A stretch of DNA of 64,000 bases from contig CM049317.1 in the NCBI GenBank assembly GCA_026874595.1, positions 32,476,901 through 32,540,900 of the forward strand. Reading direction: 5' to 3'. The first letter of the stretch is position 1. Each line of letters opens with the position of its first letter. Source of the stretch: Sipunculus nudus (lineage: Eukaryota; Annelida; Sipuncula; Golfingiida; Sipunculidae). The translations under genes and the position numbers were made by a program. The notes under the pieces were generated by a model. That model searched no databases. It worked only from the letters and a program-made list of their open reading frames with translations, and was not told the DNA's origin. Below, piece by piece: positions 36,343-47,325 of this stretch.

Positions 36343-37533
36343 TTCAACAATTTTTTCACCCACAACTAAAATATAAGACATCTAATTCCTTCAGTTCCCT
36401 AACATTACTTGTAAAAAATAGAAATGTGAACAAAGTTTTCAGGATATTTCACTATAAAACCCTAAACTAATTGGCGAAGCATAAACACCAAGAATGTCAA
36501 GAACTGATGGCTTTTTAGTTTTCAGCATTGATCATTTACTATTATGGGTTGGCCATCATGAGATAGATCATGAGATAGATAAGATGTATTTCAAGCAATA
36601 TATTCTGTCGAATCAAAATTTTAGATTCTGGGAAGGAACCACAATTGGCAACTTTATTGTGTTCTCCTACAGGAATGTCTACCCATTCCTGTGTGTACTG
36701 GTACTCTGGTTTTATAAATATATCATGCATGATGTAGTTTCGAGAAAGGTTATTTTATGCCGTATTACCCAGATAATGTATATTAATGAAATAACAGTAC
36801 ATGCGGAAAAACCACAACCAAGGTCTTATGTATATTTGCTAGTAATAGAGCATCGTGTGTGGGTATTTGATCGGGTGATAGAGCAAGAATGTGGGTATTT
36901 CATTGGCTGATTCTTAAAAAAAAGAAAAAAACTGTATATCTGACCTTGTAATACCATGGTCTTGTTGTACTGCCCAAACTCAGATTAAGTAAGTGCCACG
37001 TACCAGTAATTCTCTAGTTAATGCTTTAAATTTCCTGTGGTTTCATACTCTATGTATGTCGACTGAGGATTGTGTTAAGTTAGACGCGTCTTCATGGTCT
37101 ATTCACAATTGTTTAATACCTCCCAAATGCCAAGGACATAGATGTCTCAAGTGTCTCAGGTTACCCTGATGGAAGAAAATCATTGATATTTTAAGAAATA
37201 TGCCCATTTTACCCCAGATTTTCATGTTAAGGAAAAAACTATTGTTTTCTCAATCTGGAAACCTATTTCATTGGATTCCTTGATCAAGAAAATGTATATT
37301 TTGACACAACATTTGTCATTATAGCTGTAACAGCAGCAAGCATATGGGGTTTGGAGTATTTTCGGCGGCCATTTTGAATAATTTGCATATATTTCACATA
37401 CTAAGGGGGATCTAACTTGTGTCTTTGGATAAATTTAATCCTATGACCCTAAGGTACTTTTATGCCAAAGGGGACCTTTGCATCATGAAATGAAGTCAAC
37501 AGCCTATTTTATGTACTTAACTCACCAACTATT
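36343..37533 (-). repeat. Right inverted arm of the long-TIR element
   Basis: Reverse complement of 32753-33937; homology begins inside near 'ttcaacaatttttt' (about 36345) and ends at 'ctcaccaactatt' (37533). Confidence 0.9.
36494..36910 (+). CDS. Hypothetical protein in right arm (138 aa)
   Basis: Partner of the 33368-33772 frame, again reading toward the outer end. It begins MSRTDGFLVFSIDH and contains a tandem HEID HEID, a four-codon duplication absent from the left copy. WEGTTIGNFIVFSYRNV and PFLCVLVLWF follow. The last 50 or so codons are almost the same as in the left arm. It stops at TGA just before an A-rich run (AAAAAAAAGAAAAAAA) that is also conserved in the other arm. No known domain. 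Keeping a 138-codon frame open in both diverged copies is the only support for coding. Confidence 0.35.
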   Translation: MSRTDGFLVFSIDHLLLWVGHHEIDHEIDKMYFKQYILSNQNFRFWEGTTIGNFIVFSYRNVYPFLCVLVLWFYKYIMHDVVSRKVILCRITQIMYINEITVHAEKPQPRSYVYLLVIEHRVWVFDRVIEQECGYFIG

Positions 37534-37638
37534 TATTAGAAGTCGGTATTTGAAATCAGTTCTTGTTATCAAAGAAACAAACCGACATACATACAAGCGG
37601 TAGAGGTAATTAACTGATGAATAAAAAACTCTACAAAA

Positions 37639-37761
37639 TCCACTTCACTGATTTATTCAGTAATACGACAACAAAATATTTACCAAATAAATTGTGAATA
37701 CCAGTCATTGAAGTAGATTTTGTATCAGTGAAGTGGAATTTGTGAAACTTTTGTTGTCGTA
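37639..37761. repeat. Two nested short inverted repeats
   Basis: TCCACTTCACTGA (37639-37651) pairs with 37723-37735. TACGACAACAAAA (37667-37679) pairs with 37749-37761. Both are perfect 13-bp pairs lying just outside the right arm of the long-TIR element. Their pairings cross, so they cannot fold as one simple stem. Confidence 0.65.
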
Positions 37762-37954
37762 TAACCAAACACATTATGAATACCAATAAATGACCCTATT
37801 GAAAAAATTTGTCTGATTTAGCTGAGTGTCTTTTTAAACTGCCGGTGCCCAATATCCGTTTCATGTTTCGGTTAACCTACGGCACATTTGACAGTGTCGT
37901 CTGCTGTAGATTTCATCCATGACGAATACAGATGTCGAGTGTGTGAACGTGAGT

Positions 37955-40560
37955 AGCGCCATATCGGCTTTCTGACATTACGACAAGATTACTGACCCAG
38001 TTAACATTGCCAAGTGAGTCGGGTTGTTACAGCTACAACGTGAGCGGACTTCGAGGTCGTTAGGTAAAACACAGAGGGCATTTTGTTAAGGGACGGATAT
38101 GGGACGAATATGACGGTTCTATAGTCCGTAGTGCATTCTTTTGTCATTAAAGCTCGGATCTCGTCTCTCTGTAAGCCCGCCATCACCTGGCCTTAGTACC
38201 TTTTTAATAATTATTATTAGTCTGAGTAAAATTATTGTGACCATGAAGGAACGACAACATGACGGCGTTGGTGATAGGTTTAAAAAGGAAAATGGCAAAC
38301 ATCCGGGTGCAGCTGTAGATTTATCTTCCTCTGGCTGCAGTCAAAACCAGCTTTCGAAAACAATTGGGAAAGAAACCAAAAGTAACATTTAATCTTGGTC
38401 CTCCTGCACGAAGGCACCGTCCATCTTAGTACACTAAAAGCAGCGTAACATGTGGCAATTCTCGGGGACAATTTTTCCGGAAACGAAGTCAGACTGAGGC
38501 CCGTAGACTGATAACAGCCCATTGCAGATAATACATGCAGCATGGAGCAGCCGGAGTTACGGCCTTTTGTCACTCTGGGAAATATATTCGGCAGTTAAGT
38601 CTAATGTGATTTTGTCTACACGCTATTATCAGTTGAACCGTGTCTGTTAAGCTTTTTTGTCAATCATATGACATTTTTGCGGGAGGGCTTGCTTTGAGAA
38701 ACGTGGGTTCTTGATGCCGCAGTGGTACAACACTAAATCATAATGTACTGTACTTTTCCTCTAGGTATAGCCATTATATATCACACCTTCCCACTGACGA
38801 GTACTGACCCGTGCACACTCGCAATGCAGGGACGTATGAAGATATAAGGGCTGTGGCGTGTACATATTTAATGAATCGATTCGTATATCCATACAACGAT
38901 AACGATTCCATTAGTGAGATAATATTAGTGTTGTTTAGCACACTTAAAGCGGAAGCATTATTATTATATTTAAAAAAAAATATTCATTAACTCTGTTAAT
39001 GTAGCCGGTCATGTGATTGGCAAGGTTTGTTTATGTGTGTGTATGTTTGTGTCTGCTCGGGTCAGATCTTAATTCATTTTCTAAGGTTTTCAGATGAACG
39101 TTTACTAAGGGTCGGCCCTGGACGAAAGATAAAGAAACACAACGGATCGGTAAATCAAAACGTGGTTTGGGATCCGGATCCACCAAAAATCGCCCCTTTT
39201 ACCCGCTTTTTCTCTTCTTCAACATCTCTAGTTATAAACCGTACTTACAAAATATGTGACAAGTTCTTTCTTGTTCAATAGCCCACTCTACACAACATTT
39301 CATTGAGATTAATTTTAAACTATTTAGTGACAACGTACCGTTGGGGACCAGGTACCGTTAACGTTCACTGGCTATTGTGGATAATTGAGGCCGGCATCTT
39401 GCACCTTGGTACAGTCACAATGACGTCATAACAAAGTGTCGTGCTGATTTTGATCTTCCAGGGAAATTACCTGGCACGAACCTTGTATTCAATGGCCCTC
39501 AAAAGTTACCGTACAGGGCGAAAATCGTATCATCAATTCTTCAGCAGGGTAACTATATAGACACGCCACACCAGGCTTGTCAGGTTATTGTTACCACACC
39601 TCATACACGGAAGATAAAGGAACATTAAACGAGGCTATATGAGGTAAACGAGCACCTCGGGCTAATCACCAGTCGATTGTGACACCGTGACATTAACATC
39701 TATCTGGGATGCCATTTATAGCTTACAACAACTTGTTTGTCCAACTAGGCAATTATATTTCAGTTTCTTAAGTTATGTGCACAAAACATATGGAACATCA
39801 TGACGAAGACGAAAGCATTATTAAAAAAAATAATTAAATAAAAACAAATACAGGTGTAAATTGAACTATTGTTCATTATTTTTCAATATCTAAAAAATGT
39901 TCATTCTTGAAGAATGGCCATATGAACAAGTATCAAGTATTAAGAATAAAGAGTATCCTATGATACGCAGTTCTTATTATATATCACCTGAACTTGAACT
40001 GATTCCGAAGTTCAGATTGTAAAAGCCAATCGAAGATTCAGTTCTCGATTGCAAGTCTTAAAGACAAACAGATCAATTTGTCAACTGTGACCTCATCGCC
40101 CTTTGTCTGGATCGAACTTCGGTGTATCACATGGACGGTGCAGGGTTTTATTGGATCTATCCAATTAAACAAACAGACAGTGTGTTACAGTTAAAAAAAG
40201 AATTGCGATAAGACCTAGAACGTTTTGTCTGCTAAAATGAACCACTTAATCATTCGCTGATAATTACGGTTAGCATGTCATTTTTTTATGATGTGGCGTC
40301 ATAATTCGGCGTTGTTTGGGTAAACCTCTCGGAACTGCTCATTGATTTATGCGTAATTGTAGCCCTTTTTCATCCCTGTTATTAATGTGGCAATAAAATC
40401 GGTCATTGTTATATCACGTGACCTAGTAATTTGTGACTACTGTAATTAATAGATCATGATGACTATTCCCGAAGAAACTCTTGCCAATTGTACCTCATCA
40501 GAATCACATGTATTGATATCGGATAGATGTTATCCTCACAAGGTATAATATATTAAAATT
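37955..40560 (+). repeat. Diverged direct duplicate, right copy
   Basis: Right-hand partner of the 30.4-32.3 kb segment (see there). It also contains 38155-38280 ('ctctctgtaagcccgccatc'), matched by the third copy at 43985. The stretch has no recognised gene; frames of 60-97 codons here are unconvincing. Confidence 0.45.
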
Positions 40561-40970
40561 TTCAATAACTTGAAAGAGATACAAAATCTTTTTGTTCACC
40601 ATGTTAAATCTCAAACAATCGTGATGATTTATTCCTGTTTTGGTTCTTGACTTTTTGTGTCAATTACTGATATCAATTTAAAAAAGAGACACGTTAGAAT
40701 TGGATATTATATAAACGCTGTTCAGTTAAGAATTATCAGATGTAAAGTCTTTAATTATATTCGTCTATGGCAGTCACTACTGTCTATTTAACAAAGAAAT
40801 AGGTAACCCTAACAGAAAGGTAATTTATTATGAATTAAATATTAACAGTTATTTCCTGAAATTGGAAAACTCGGGCTACCAGATTAATAGAAATGCCTTC
40901 TGTTTTATGTTCGACAGGGCCGTATTAGCCTCATAGTAATCTGTATTATTCTGCCTGACGTTCCAGTCGA
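40561..40970. other. No gene seen
   Basis: AT-rich sequence leading into the palindromic repeat. Confidence 0.5.
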
Positions 40971-41039
40971 TTAGTAATTCGTGCGCACGGATTAGTAATC
41001 CGTGCGCACGGATTAGTAATTCGTGCGCACGAATCAATA
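40971..41039 (+). repeat. Palindromic 21-bp monomer array, left piece (split by Tigger)
   Basis: Three and a half monomers of consensus TTAGTAATTCGTGCGCACGGA, each centred on the palindrome CGTGCGCACG. The array breaks at the TA at 41038-41039, where the Tigger element begins, and resumes at 43802. Confidence 0.9.
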
Positions 41040-41063
41040 CAGTGGAGCGCCGTTAATCCGAAC
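41040..41063 (+). repeat. Tigger 5' terminal inverted repeat
   Basis: 24 bp beginning CAGTGGAGCGCCG; partner at 43778-43801 differs at one position. Confidence 0.92.
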
Positions 41064-41595
41064 ACCGTTTATCCGTTAAATCGTTTATCCGTAATTAAAA
41101 CTGGAGAACCGAAATTATGACCGTTTATCCGTAATTTTGAAAATCTGGAAATATAAAAATAATATTTATTCAATAAGAAGAACTGATAATGGCTCGTGTA
41201 TTTACTCCCGGTCGGTCCCGACTAATTATGAATGCATCACCGGTTCGTTTCTGCAGGTGTGGCAACGCCTAATTATCCATGTTGTACACACGCAGCTTGG
41301 GCTTGTACTCATTTGAGCAGTTATAGATGTGAAAACTTCCACCGGCCGAGTCCCCTAATTAACCTTGTGTCCTGCAATGTCGAGTTGTTCACACCTGCAA
41401 ACCATCCGGCCATGAGAGCGAGTAGATTTTGAGCTGATAATGTCGGACTCTGATACGCTCGAACTTGTACTTATCTGAGCAGTTTAACTGTGCAGGCAAA
41501 TCTATCTTCTATATAAGCTATACCATGACACCCAAGTTCATTCACAATTTAGCAAATCTTCACCACGACAACACAGCACTCAAGTGTCATGTCAG

Positions 41596-43224
41596 ATGGA
41601 GTCAGGGTCTCGCAAGCGCAAACGCCATGTCCTGTCACTTGAAGACAAGTTCAGCATTCTGGAGAGACTTGATCGAGGCACCAAGGCAGCTGAGCTGGCC
41701 AGAGAGTTCAATGTTGGCAGATCTACTATTAGTGACATCAAGAACAGTGGTCAGAAGCTAAAGGATTTCAAGGGCCAGATGCCAGACACGCATGCTTCCA
41801 AGAGAAGAAAGACGATGCGCACGGCGTCTGATGACAAGCTGGATGCGGCCGTATACACATGGTTTCTGCAGGAACGGTCCAAAGGCAGCCCCATCTCCGG
41901 TCCAATCCTGATGGAAAAGGCAGCGATGTACAACAAGTCGATGCATGGCTCTGACAGTACATTTTTGGCGTCAAGTGGGTGGCTCAAGCGGTTCAAGGAA
42001 CGTCACGGCATCCGGCAGCTTGAGATTCAGGGCGAGGCCTTGTCAGCGGACACCAGCCACATCGACGAATTCCGATCCCACGTGCGTGAATTGCAAGAAC
42101 GGGAAGGTTTGAGAGACTCTCAAGTGTACAACGCCGACAAGACAGGTCTCTACTGGAAGGTTTTGCCTGACAAAACCCTAGCTGATGCGTCCGAGAAATG
42201 TGCTCCTGGACATAAGGTGTCAAAAGAGCGGATTACTGCTCTGTTGTGCACCAACGCAACCGGTGAACACAAAGTGCGCCCCCTGGTGATCGGGAAGTCA
42301 ACTTAACCAAGTTGTTTCAAGCACGTGATCATGGACTCCCTGCCTGTGGCGTATCGGGCTCAGAAAAACGCGTGGATGAGCCGTGAGCTCTTCACGGATT
42401 GGTTTCACCAGGAATTCGTCCCGTCCGTCCGTCAGTATGCCAGGGAGAGTCTGAAGCAGACGCCAGCACGCGCATTACTTCTTGTGGACAACTGCCCCGC
42501 CCATCCCATTGAAGATGAACTGCGGACTAGTGACAGGAACATATGGTGTATCTTCCTGCCGAAGAACTGCACCAGCAAGATACAGCCCTGTGATGCTGGC
42601 ATCATAGAATGTACAAAACGATATTATCGTAAACGCTTGCTGTCATCCTTGTTTGCAGACTGCGTCGACAACAGCTTGTCCATCATAGAACGGATGCGCG
42701 GTTTCAACTTGCGTGATGCCATCAACCTGTTAGGTGATGCCTGGACTGACCTGAGACAGTCTACAATCCACAAGTGCTGGAAGAATTCCCTTTTTCTGGA
42801 GCTTAAATCTCCTGCTGGTGCTCAGCCCCCAGCTGATGCGGATGAGGTGGAATCACCGACAGACGTTCAGGTCAGCTCAGTTGCCAAGGCGGTGGACTCG
42901 GACTACAGTGAACTGATAGTTGCTGACTGGCTCCACTGTGATGGTGATCTACCAACTGCTGTAATGCTGACAGACGAGGAGATTGTGCAGTCAGTCACTC
43001 AAGAAGCTGCTCCCGAGACATCTGATAATGAGGAAGACACATCAGCCCCCGTGAAACCCCCACCCACAGCTTCAGAGGCATTTGTTCATGTCGAAGGTGT
43101 TCTATCGTGGTTAGAGAGCCTTCCGAAGGCCGACCCGCTTCACTTGAGTGTGCTACGCTACATCAGAAATCAGGCAGGCAGTTATCGTTCCAGGCAGTCT
43201 GATATCCGCAGTTATTTTAACTGA
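41596..43224 (+). pseudogene. Tigger-family transposase with one nonsense codon
   Basis: A 542-codon frame from ATG 41596 (a GTG lies in frame four codons upstream) to TGA 43222-43224, broken only by TAA at 42304-42306 (codon 237). Domains in order are: a basic N terminus (SRKRKRH); a pogo/CENP-B-type helix-turn-helix at about residues 8-50, with SLEDKFSILERLD and ELAREFNVGRSTISDIK; a second CENP-B-type DNA-binding domain at about 84-146, with SGWLKRFKERHGI; then a DDE-type catalytic domain. The aspartates lie in YNADKTGLYW (D181), LLVDNCPAH (D298) and KIQPCDAGII (D333), so the triad is complete. An acidic Pro/Ser/Glu-rich tail closes the protein. The stop lies between VIGKS and CFKHV, where family members carry Lys or Asn, so a point mutation is enough. 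The usual length of about 500-600 aa fits. Confidence 0.92.
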
Positions 43225-43322
43225 TTTTATGATGTGACTTTCTCGATGCATGTGATCCGCCGAACCCAATGTTCATCAGTTTTCATGTGATATTTGTGTG
43301 ATATTTCCGCACTATTGTTGTA

Positions 43323-43328
43323 AATAAA
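43323..43328 (+). terminator. Polyadenylation signal of the Tigger transcript
   Basis: AATAAA about 100 bp after the transposase stop codon and inside the element. Confidence 0.6.
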
Positions 43329-43777
43329 CTGTGCATTCATATAAATCTTTTTTTTATATTTTGTCAATTTCTACATCGCAGCAAGTAATAAATGAGTCTC
43401 ACAAGCACATTTAGTTAAACTGTCTGCACATAGGGGGCGGCACCGAGGGCGGTAAATCTATCATGGCGGATATCCACACGTTTAGCGAAAGATTAACTGG
43501 TACATGTACTTTACTGACAAAAAATCTTAATAAAGTAATTAAAGATATTATAATAGCTTGATTGAAATTTTGATTTGATAGTAAAAAGGTATTTATAACA
43601 CATTATTCCGTTCTGTTCACGTTTTTTATAACTCTGAAAGCTAACCGAAGTCCGTGACACCGTACCACCATTTAGTAGTAATACCGGGATGACAACATTG
43701 ATGAAACGATTTTATTTTACAGATGTTCGTTCATCCGAACGTTCGTTTATCCGAACAAAACCCGTGTCCCCCGAGAT

Positions 43778-43801
43778 GTTCGGATGAACGGCGCTCCACT
43801 G
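43778..43801 (-). repeat. Tigger 3' terminal inverted repeat
   Basis: Ends CGGCGCTCCACTG; complement of the 5' end with one mismatch. A further CCGAAC/GTTCGG pair lies just inside. Confidence 0.92.
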
Positions 43802-43930
43802 TATATATTTTTTTCCACCTTGGAAATATATTTTTAATACCAGGTAATTCGTGCGGCCGGATTTGTAATTCGTTCGCACGGATTACTTATTCGTGCGCAC
43901 GAATTAATGAATATTTTTACGGGCTCCGTA
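43802..43930 (+). repeat. Palindromic monomer array, right piece
   Basis: Resumes with 'tatatttttttccaccttgg' and 'aaatatatttttaatacc', then three monomers and the closing 'atttttacgggctccgta'. The same internal linker and closing sequence are seen at 50.7 and 52.4 kb, so the two pieces are one repeat interrupted by Tigger. Confidence 0.9.
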
Positions 43931-43984
43931 ACCGACAGGTGGTCCTCTTAGCAGGTTGGACAATATAATGTCAATTTTAAGCAG

Positions 43985-44240
43985 AACCCATCTCTCTATA
44001 AACTCGCCGTCACATGGTACTAATACATATTTATTAAGCATTCAGGATGTGTGTTTTGACCATTGTCAATGCGAGAGGACGACAAAATGACAGCTCGGAC
44101 TTAAGAATGCCCGTTTTATAAAAGGTCTAATAGGTCTGTAACAAACACTGAGCATTGATGTGAATTTAACTTTCTCTGGTTGAAGACAAAGCAATTATTC
44201 AAATGCAAGACTCTTCAGCAATCATTTTCTTGTCCGTCTA
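43985..44240 (+). repeat. Third partial copy of the 30/38 kb duplicate
   Basis: 'atctctctataaactcgccg' and 'gacgacaaaatgacagctcg' align with 38155-38270 in the same orientation. Diverged, no coding signal. Confidence 0.4.
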
Positions 44241-44449
44241 GGGATTCATCGCCGACCAGTCTGTCTCTATGTGTGCACTGACCTTACTAATGTTGTGCTA
44301 TCATTCTGCTTGCTCCAGAGGGCTGGCATGGTCTAGTCCACCAAGGGTTGTTTGGCAACTGTCTGTGCTGCATATACCTGTCGTAGGCGAGCAATATCTG
44401 AGGACAACAATGTAACTAAAATAACTGAAAGCTTGTTCCGAAATCCAGT

Positions 44450-44715
44450 GAAGTCTTCCCTTTAAGAATCGGGCATTTATAACAGACGGGCGGATGGTCT
44501 GAAGTTTTCGGTCCCTAATTCCGAGAAAAAGATCTGCTCAGTGACCAATTATTTTGATTCCATCGAGGACTTGACAGGACCTGTTAGTATGTGATGCCTA
44601 GAATGTCTTGGCCTAACGGTTACGACTTTTTAACAGACGCACAGACGGACAGCCGGCCAGGCATGACAAACGGCAGGAGCTGAGATCAACAACAGTCATT
44701 TGTGCCAAAACCAAT
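44450..44715 (+). repeat. Degenerate R1 3' end
   Basis: 'ttggcctaacggttacgact' followed by 'taacagacgcacagacggac' and a GAGCTGAG-like remnant. This matches the tails at 2.3 and 21.4 kb with heavy decay. Confidence 0.5.
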
Positions 44716-45770
44716 AAAATAATGAAACAAGAGTAGTCAATAAATCGCCGTATAAACTTACCAAGGTTTTTTTTATGTGCTTCTGTCTGCTGAAAGCCTT
44801 TTTCGATTCAGAGTGCTCTGAAATCTACGGCAATATACAAAACTCAAATTTATCTAAATGATATACCAATTGTGATCCCGGTATTGTGTTTGATTTAGTT
44901 TGAGACTGAGGTCTAATGCAGGGCTTATATCGAAGAATACGAAACAAGCCATTAAGTTACTATATGGGACAATCTGCAAACTTAAGGAGTCCCGGCGCGG
45001 TTAGAATAAAACGGTCTATATACCAGTATATGCCTACTGCAAACACCATAGCTCGGGTTCAATCAATGCTGAAACGGGGAAGAACGGAGCTTCTCTTCTA
45101 TAATCTAAACAATTAAATCAGCGAGAGTCAGTGTGACTTCTTCACTGCCCCTATAAATCCATGCAGCATTAAATTAGTCTGATTATAACGTATTATACTA
45201 GCTCACCTTGTCCAATATTGTATGATTATATAATAAAACCGTAAAAATATTTTTGTTAAAGTTTTATATAAAGATATAGCTTGAAGCCTCGTGTAACTGA
45301 ACAATATTATTGAGTTTAAAACTTAATTATAATGGCGTAAATACTAAATAACTGAAGTATGTTTCATGATTTAAGATTATCTGTTTTATCTAGTTTCAGT
45401 TCATATTTGAAGTTACATATATTTGTATATAATTTTTTACCTTTTTGCACCATATGTATTGGCTAACAAGCATACCCGTTGTAACATAATAAATGTTCAT
45501 TTAAATGTTCGTCGAAAAAAACACTATAAATTATCTAAACGTAAACATAAACTAGGGGATGAGTAAACGTAGACTTTAAGGATTTGGCAATTGTTAAATC
45601 AATATCCAGCTAAAACTGAACCGAGTTGTTCCAGGTCGCCGCTCACAGACATACACAGAGACAAGGTCATGTAGGTCTGACAGATATTCTGTTTTCTGTT
45701 ACCCTTTTGGATGCTGTAACTCGTACATCCTCGTTTCGTCGATGAAACACCATACGGGTTGACTGAATCC
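44716..45770. other. No gene seen
   Basis: AT-rich; no frame of note. Confidence 0.5.

Positions 45771-45840
<70 letters not shown>
45771..45840. repeat. (TA)n microsatellite
   Basis: About 35 TA units with one TTTA interruption. A 144-codon minus frame through it is low-complexity Tyr/Ile and not a gene. Confidence 0.95.
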
Positions 45841-45842
<2 letters not shown>

Positions 45843-46764
45843 ATGGAGCAAATCACAAGGCCGTTCATTAATATCCTCAATTTGATGAATTGGATGGTAA
45901 TAAAAATATCAATAGAACAATAACTACTATGGAATGAACACTTTATCTGAAAAGAATGAAAATTGGTCACCATTACTGGGATAAGAACTCGATAAAATGA
46001 GGGATGTTGCAGTGAAGGGGGGGGGGGGGGCACTGGATTATGTCGGATTTTCTACTAGAGGAAATATTTTATATTGAAAGCTAATCAGAGTTCTGAAATA
46101 TAGCATATCATCGCTGACCAAAATACATTAGTCAGGTTTCACGCAACATAAATAATTTAGATAAGTGATATAAAGGAATTTGACAATATTACCACCACCT
46201 GTTCAGAGGTAACTGAAACCCGGAGAAAACGTAAACAATATTGTTCTTTTTTTCCTTGGGTCATGAATTGTTTCTAGTAAATCCCGCTGATATCCAAACC
46301 CAACAACTGTTTCCATCCAAGGTGTCCCGTTTGCTCCGTTTAATGATGCCTTATGTGACACGAGGGCGTTTTATGGCTCATGGACAAGCCTGTCTGTCAC
46401 ATATACCAACGCATCCTTGCCTCTCCATCTCGTTTATTTCCTCACGTCTGTATCAGTTTCTAAGCTGCATCACAATTATACCACCCGAGCCGGGCACAGA
46501 TTGGTCTTAGGCTGAATACTGAAATACTGTATGAAAAACATATATGAGCCACCCATCTGGATGCGATCTGGTAAAGTAGTATTCACGATTTTATCAACAT
46601 TTCTGTCCTATACTGCACATAATTAACATATCCAAACATTTCAACATCAGCCACACTACACTTTCACCCGGTGTAATAAAGATCAGGTGACACCTTTTTT
46701 TGTATAAGCAAACATCCATGGAAGTAATATGTTTTTTTTTAAACAATCATGAAACCAGTTATGT
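45841..46764. other. No gene seen; G13 homopolymer at about 46018-46030
   Basis: An 89-codon plus frame at 46241-46510 has no recognised domain. Confidence 0.45.
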
Positions 46765-47325
46765 AGGACTCGAGTCCGGTATTGAGTTCACTTTTCTAGG
46801 GACTCGGACTTTGATTTGAAGTTTCTGGACTCGGACTTGTTCTCGGACTCGGAGGTATGGAATCGAGTGATCAGACGGAGTCCATCTCGAGCAGGGACAA
46901 AACTAGGACCTGGGAAGGAGGGGGGGGGGCAGGAGGAGAAATGATAAAGCCTAGAAAGGCCCCCCGTTCCAGAAAAGTTGGGGTCAAGGCCACAAATATG
47001 TTTTGCAGCAAATCAGCGGCTGAAAGGGGGGGGAGGGGTTCAGATCCCCTAGAAACGCTACTATCACATACTATAAAGACTAAAATACTTGCGCGAACCA
47101 CCTAAAGAATATTTACAAAATTAGACTATATATTTACAAAACTTTTGTTCGGCATCGGCAGCTTAAGGTCATTTTGAGATTCAAGGAAATAACATGTATA
47201 AGCTTAAAAAAACACATCTAATTTAAAATTCATAATTTTAAAATTTCTTATCAAGGGCAAGGAGATGTTCACTGGACTTGGACTTGTTCTGGGCTTTCAA
47301 GTGACTCGAATCAGAGGGCTATGAG
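46765..47325. repeat. GGACTC-rich repeat interrupted by a G-rich element
   Basis: 46765-46865 is rich in GGACTCGGACT words. A smaller piece of the same kind lies at 47272-47320 ('ggacttggacttgttctggg'). Between them is G-rich element copy 2 (46895-47062) plus AT-rich filler, so this is either two pieces of one split repeat or two fragments. Confidence 0.45.
46895..47062 (+). mobile_element. Short G-rich non-autonomous element (copy 2)
   Basis: Same internal order as copy 1: G run, 'aatgataaagcctagaaag', 'agaaaagttggggtcaagg', G run, 'ttcagatcccct'. The ends are degraded and the GGATCC motif is reduced to GATCC. Confidence 0.5.

Larger units (their letters stand above)
32753..37533. mobile_element. 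Candidate long-TIR DNA element (unclassified), 4.78 kb
   Basis: Two inverted arms of about 1.19 kb enclose a core of about 2.4 kb. The outermost bases read AATAGTAGGTGGGTTAAGT on the left and the complement of AATAGTTGGTGAGTTAAGT on the right. Each arm has an outward-pointing 134-138 codon frame near its middle, and the core holds one 121-codon frame. No transposase motif (DDE/D, RNase H, rolling-circle, tyrosine recombinase) was recognised, and target-site duplication is not obvious. If mobile, it is either non-autonomous or of a family I do not know. It could alternatively be an inverted duplication of a host segment. Confidence 0.6.
41040..43801 (+). mobile_element. Tigger/pogo-type DNA transposon, 2762 bp, full length
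   Basis: Terminal inverted repeats CAGTGGAGCGCCGTTAATCC at 41040 and its complement ending at 43801 match for 24 bp with one mismatch (41040-41063 against 43778-43801). It is flanked by TA on both sides (41038-41039 and 43802-43803), the target of Tc1/mariner/pogo elements. Subterminal copies of CGTTTATCCG occur near both ends (41068, 41085, 41123; 43743). It encodes one transposase in the sense direction. Intact ends and one internal stop suggest recent loss of activity; it could still be moved by a relative. Confidence 0.92.

Noticed and set aside
40971-41039. CRISPR-like array of palindromic repeats
   Set aside because: Units are contiguous 21-bp monomers without unique spacers, next to SINEs and a Tigger element; eukaryotic context.
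41232-41432. 66-codon frame in the Tigger 5' region
   Set aside because: Lies in the leader of the element, out of frame with the transposase, with no homology to its domains.
45599-46033. 144-codon minus-strand frame
   Set aside because: Its middle is a translation of (TA)n (Tyr-Ile repeats); no gene. The same holds for frames at 5692-5952, 6527-6721, 11636-11874 and 52127-52312.
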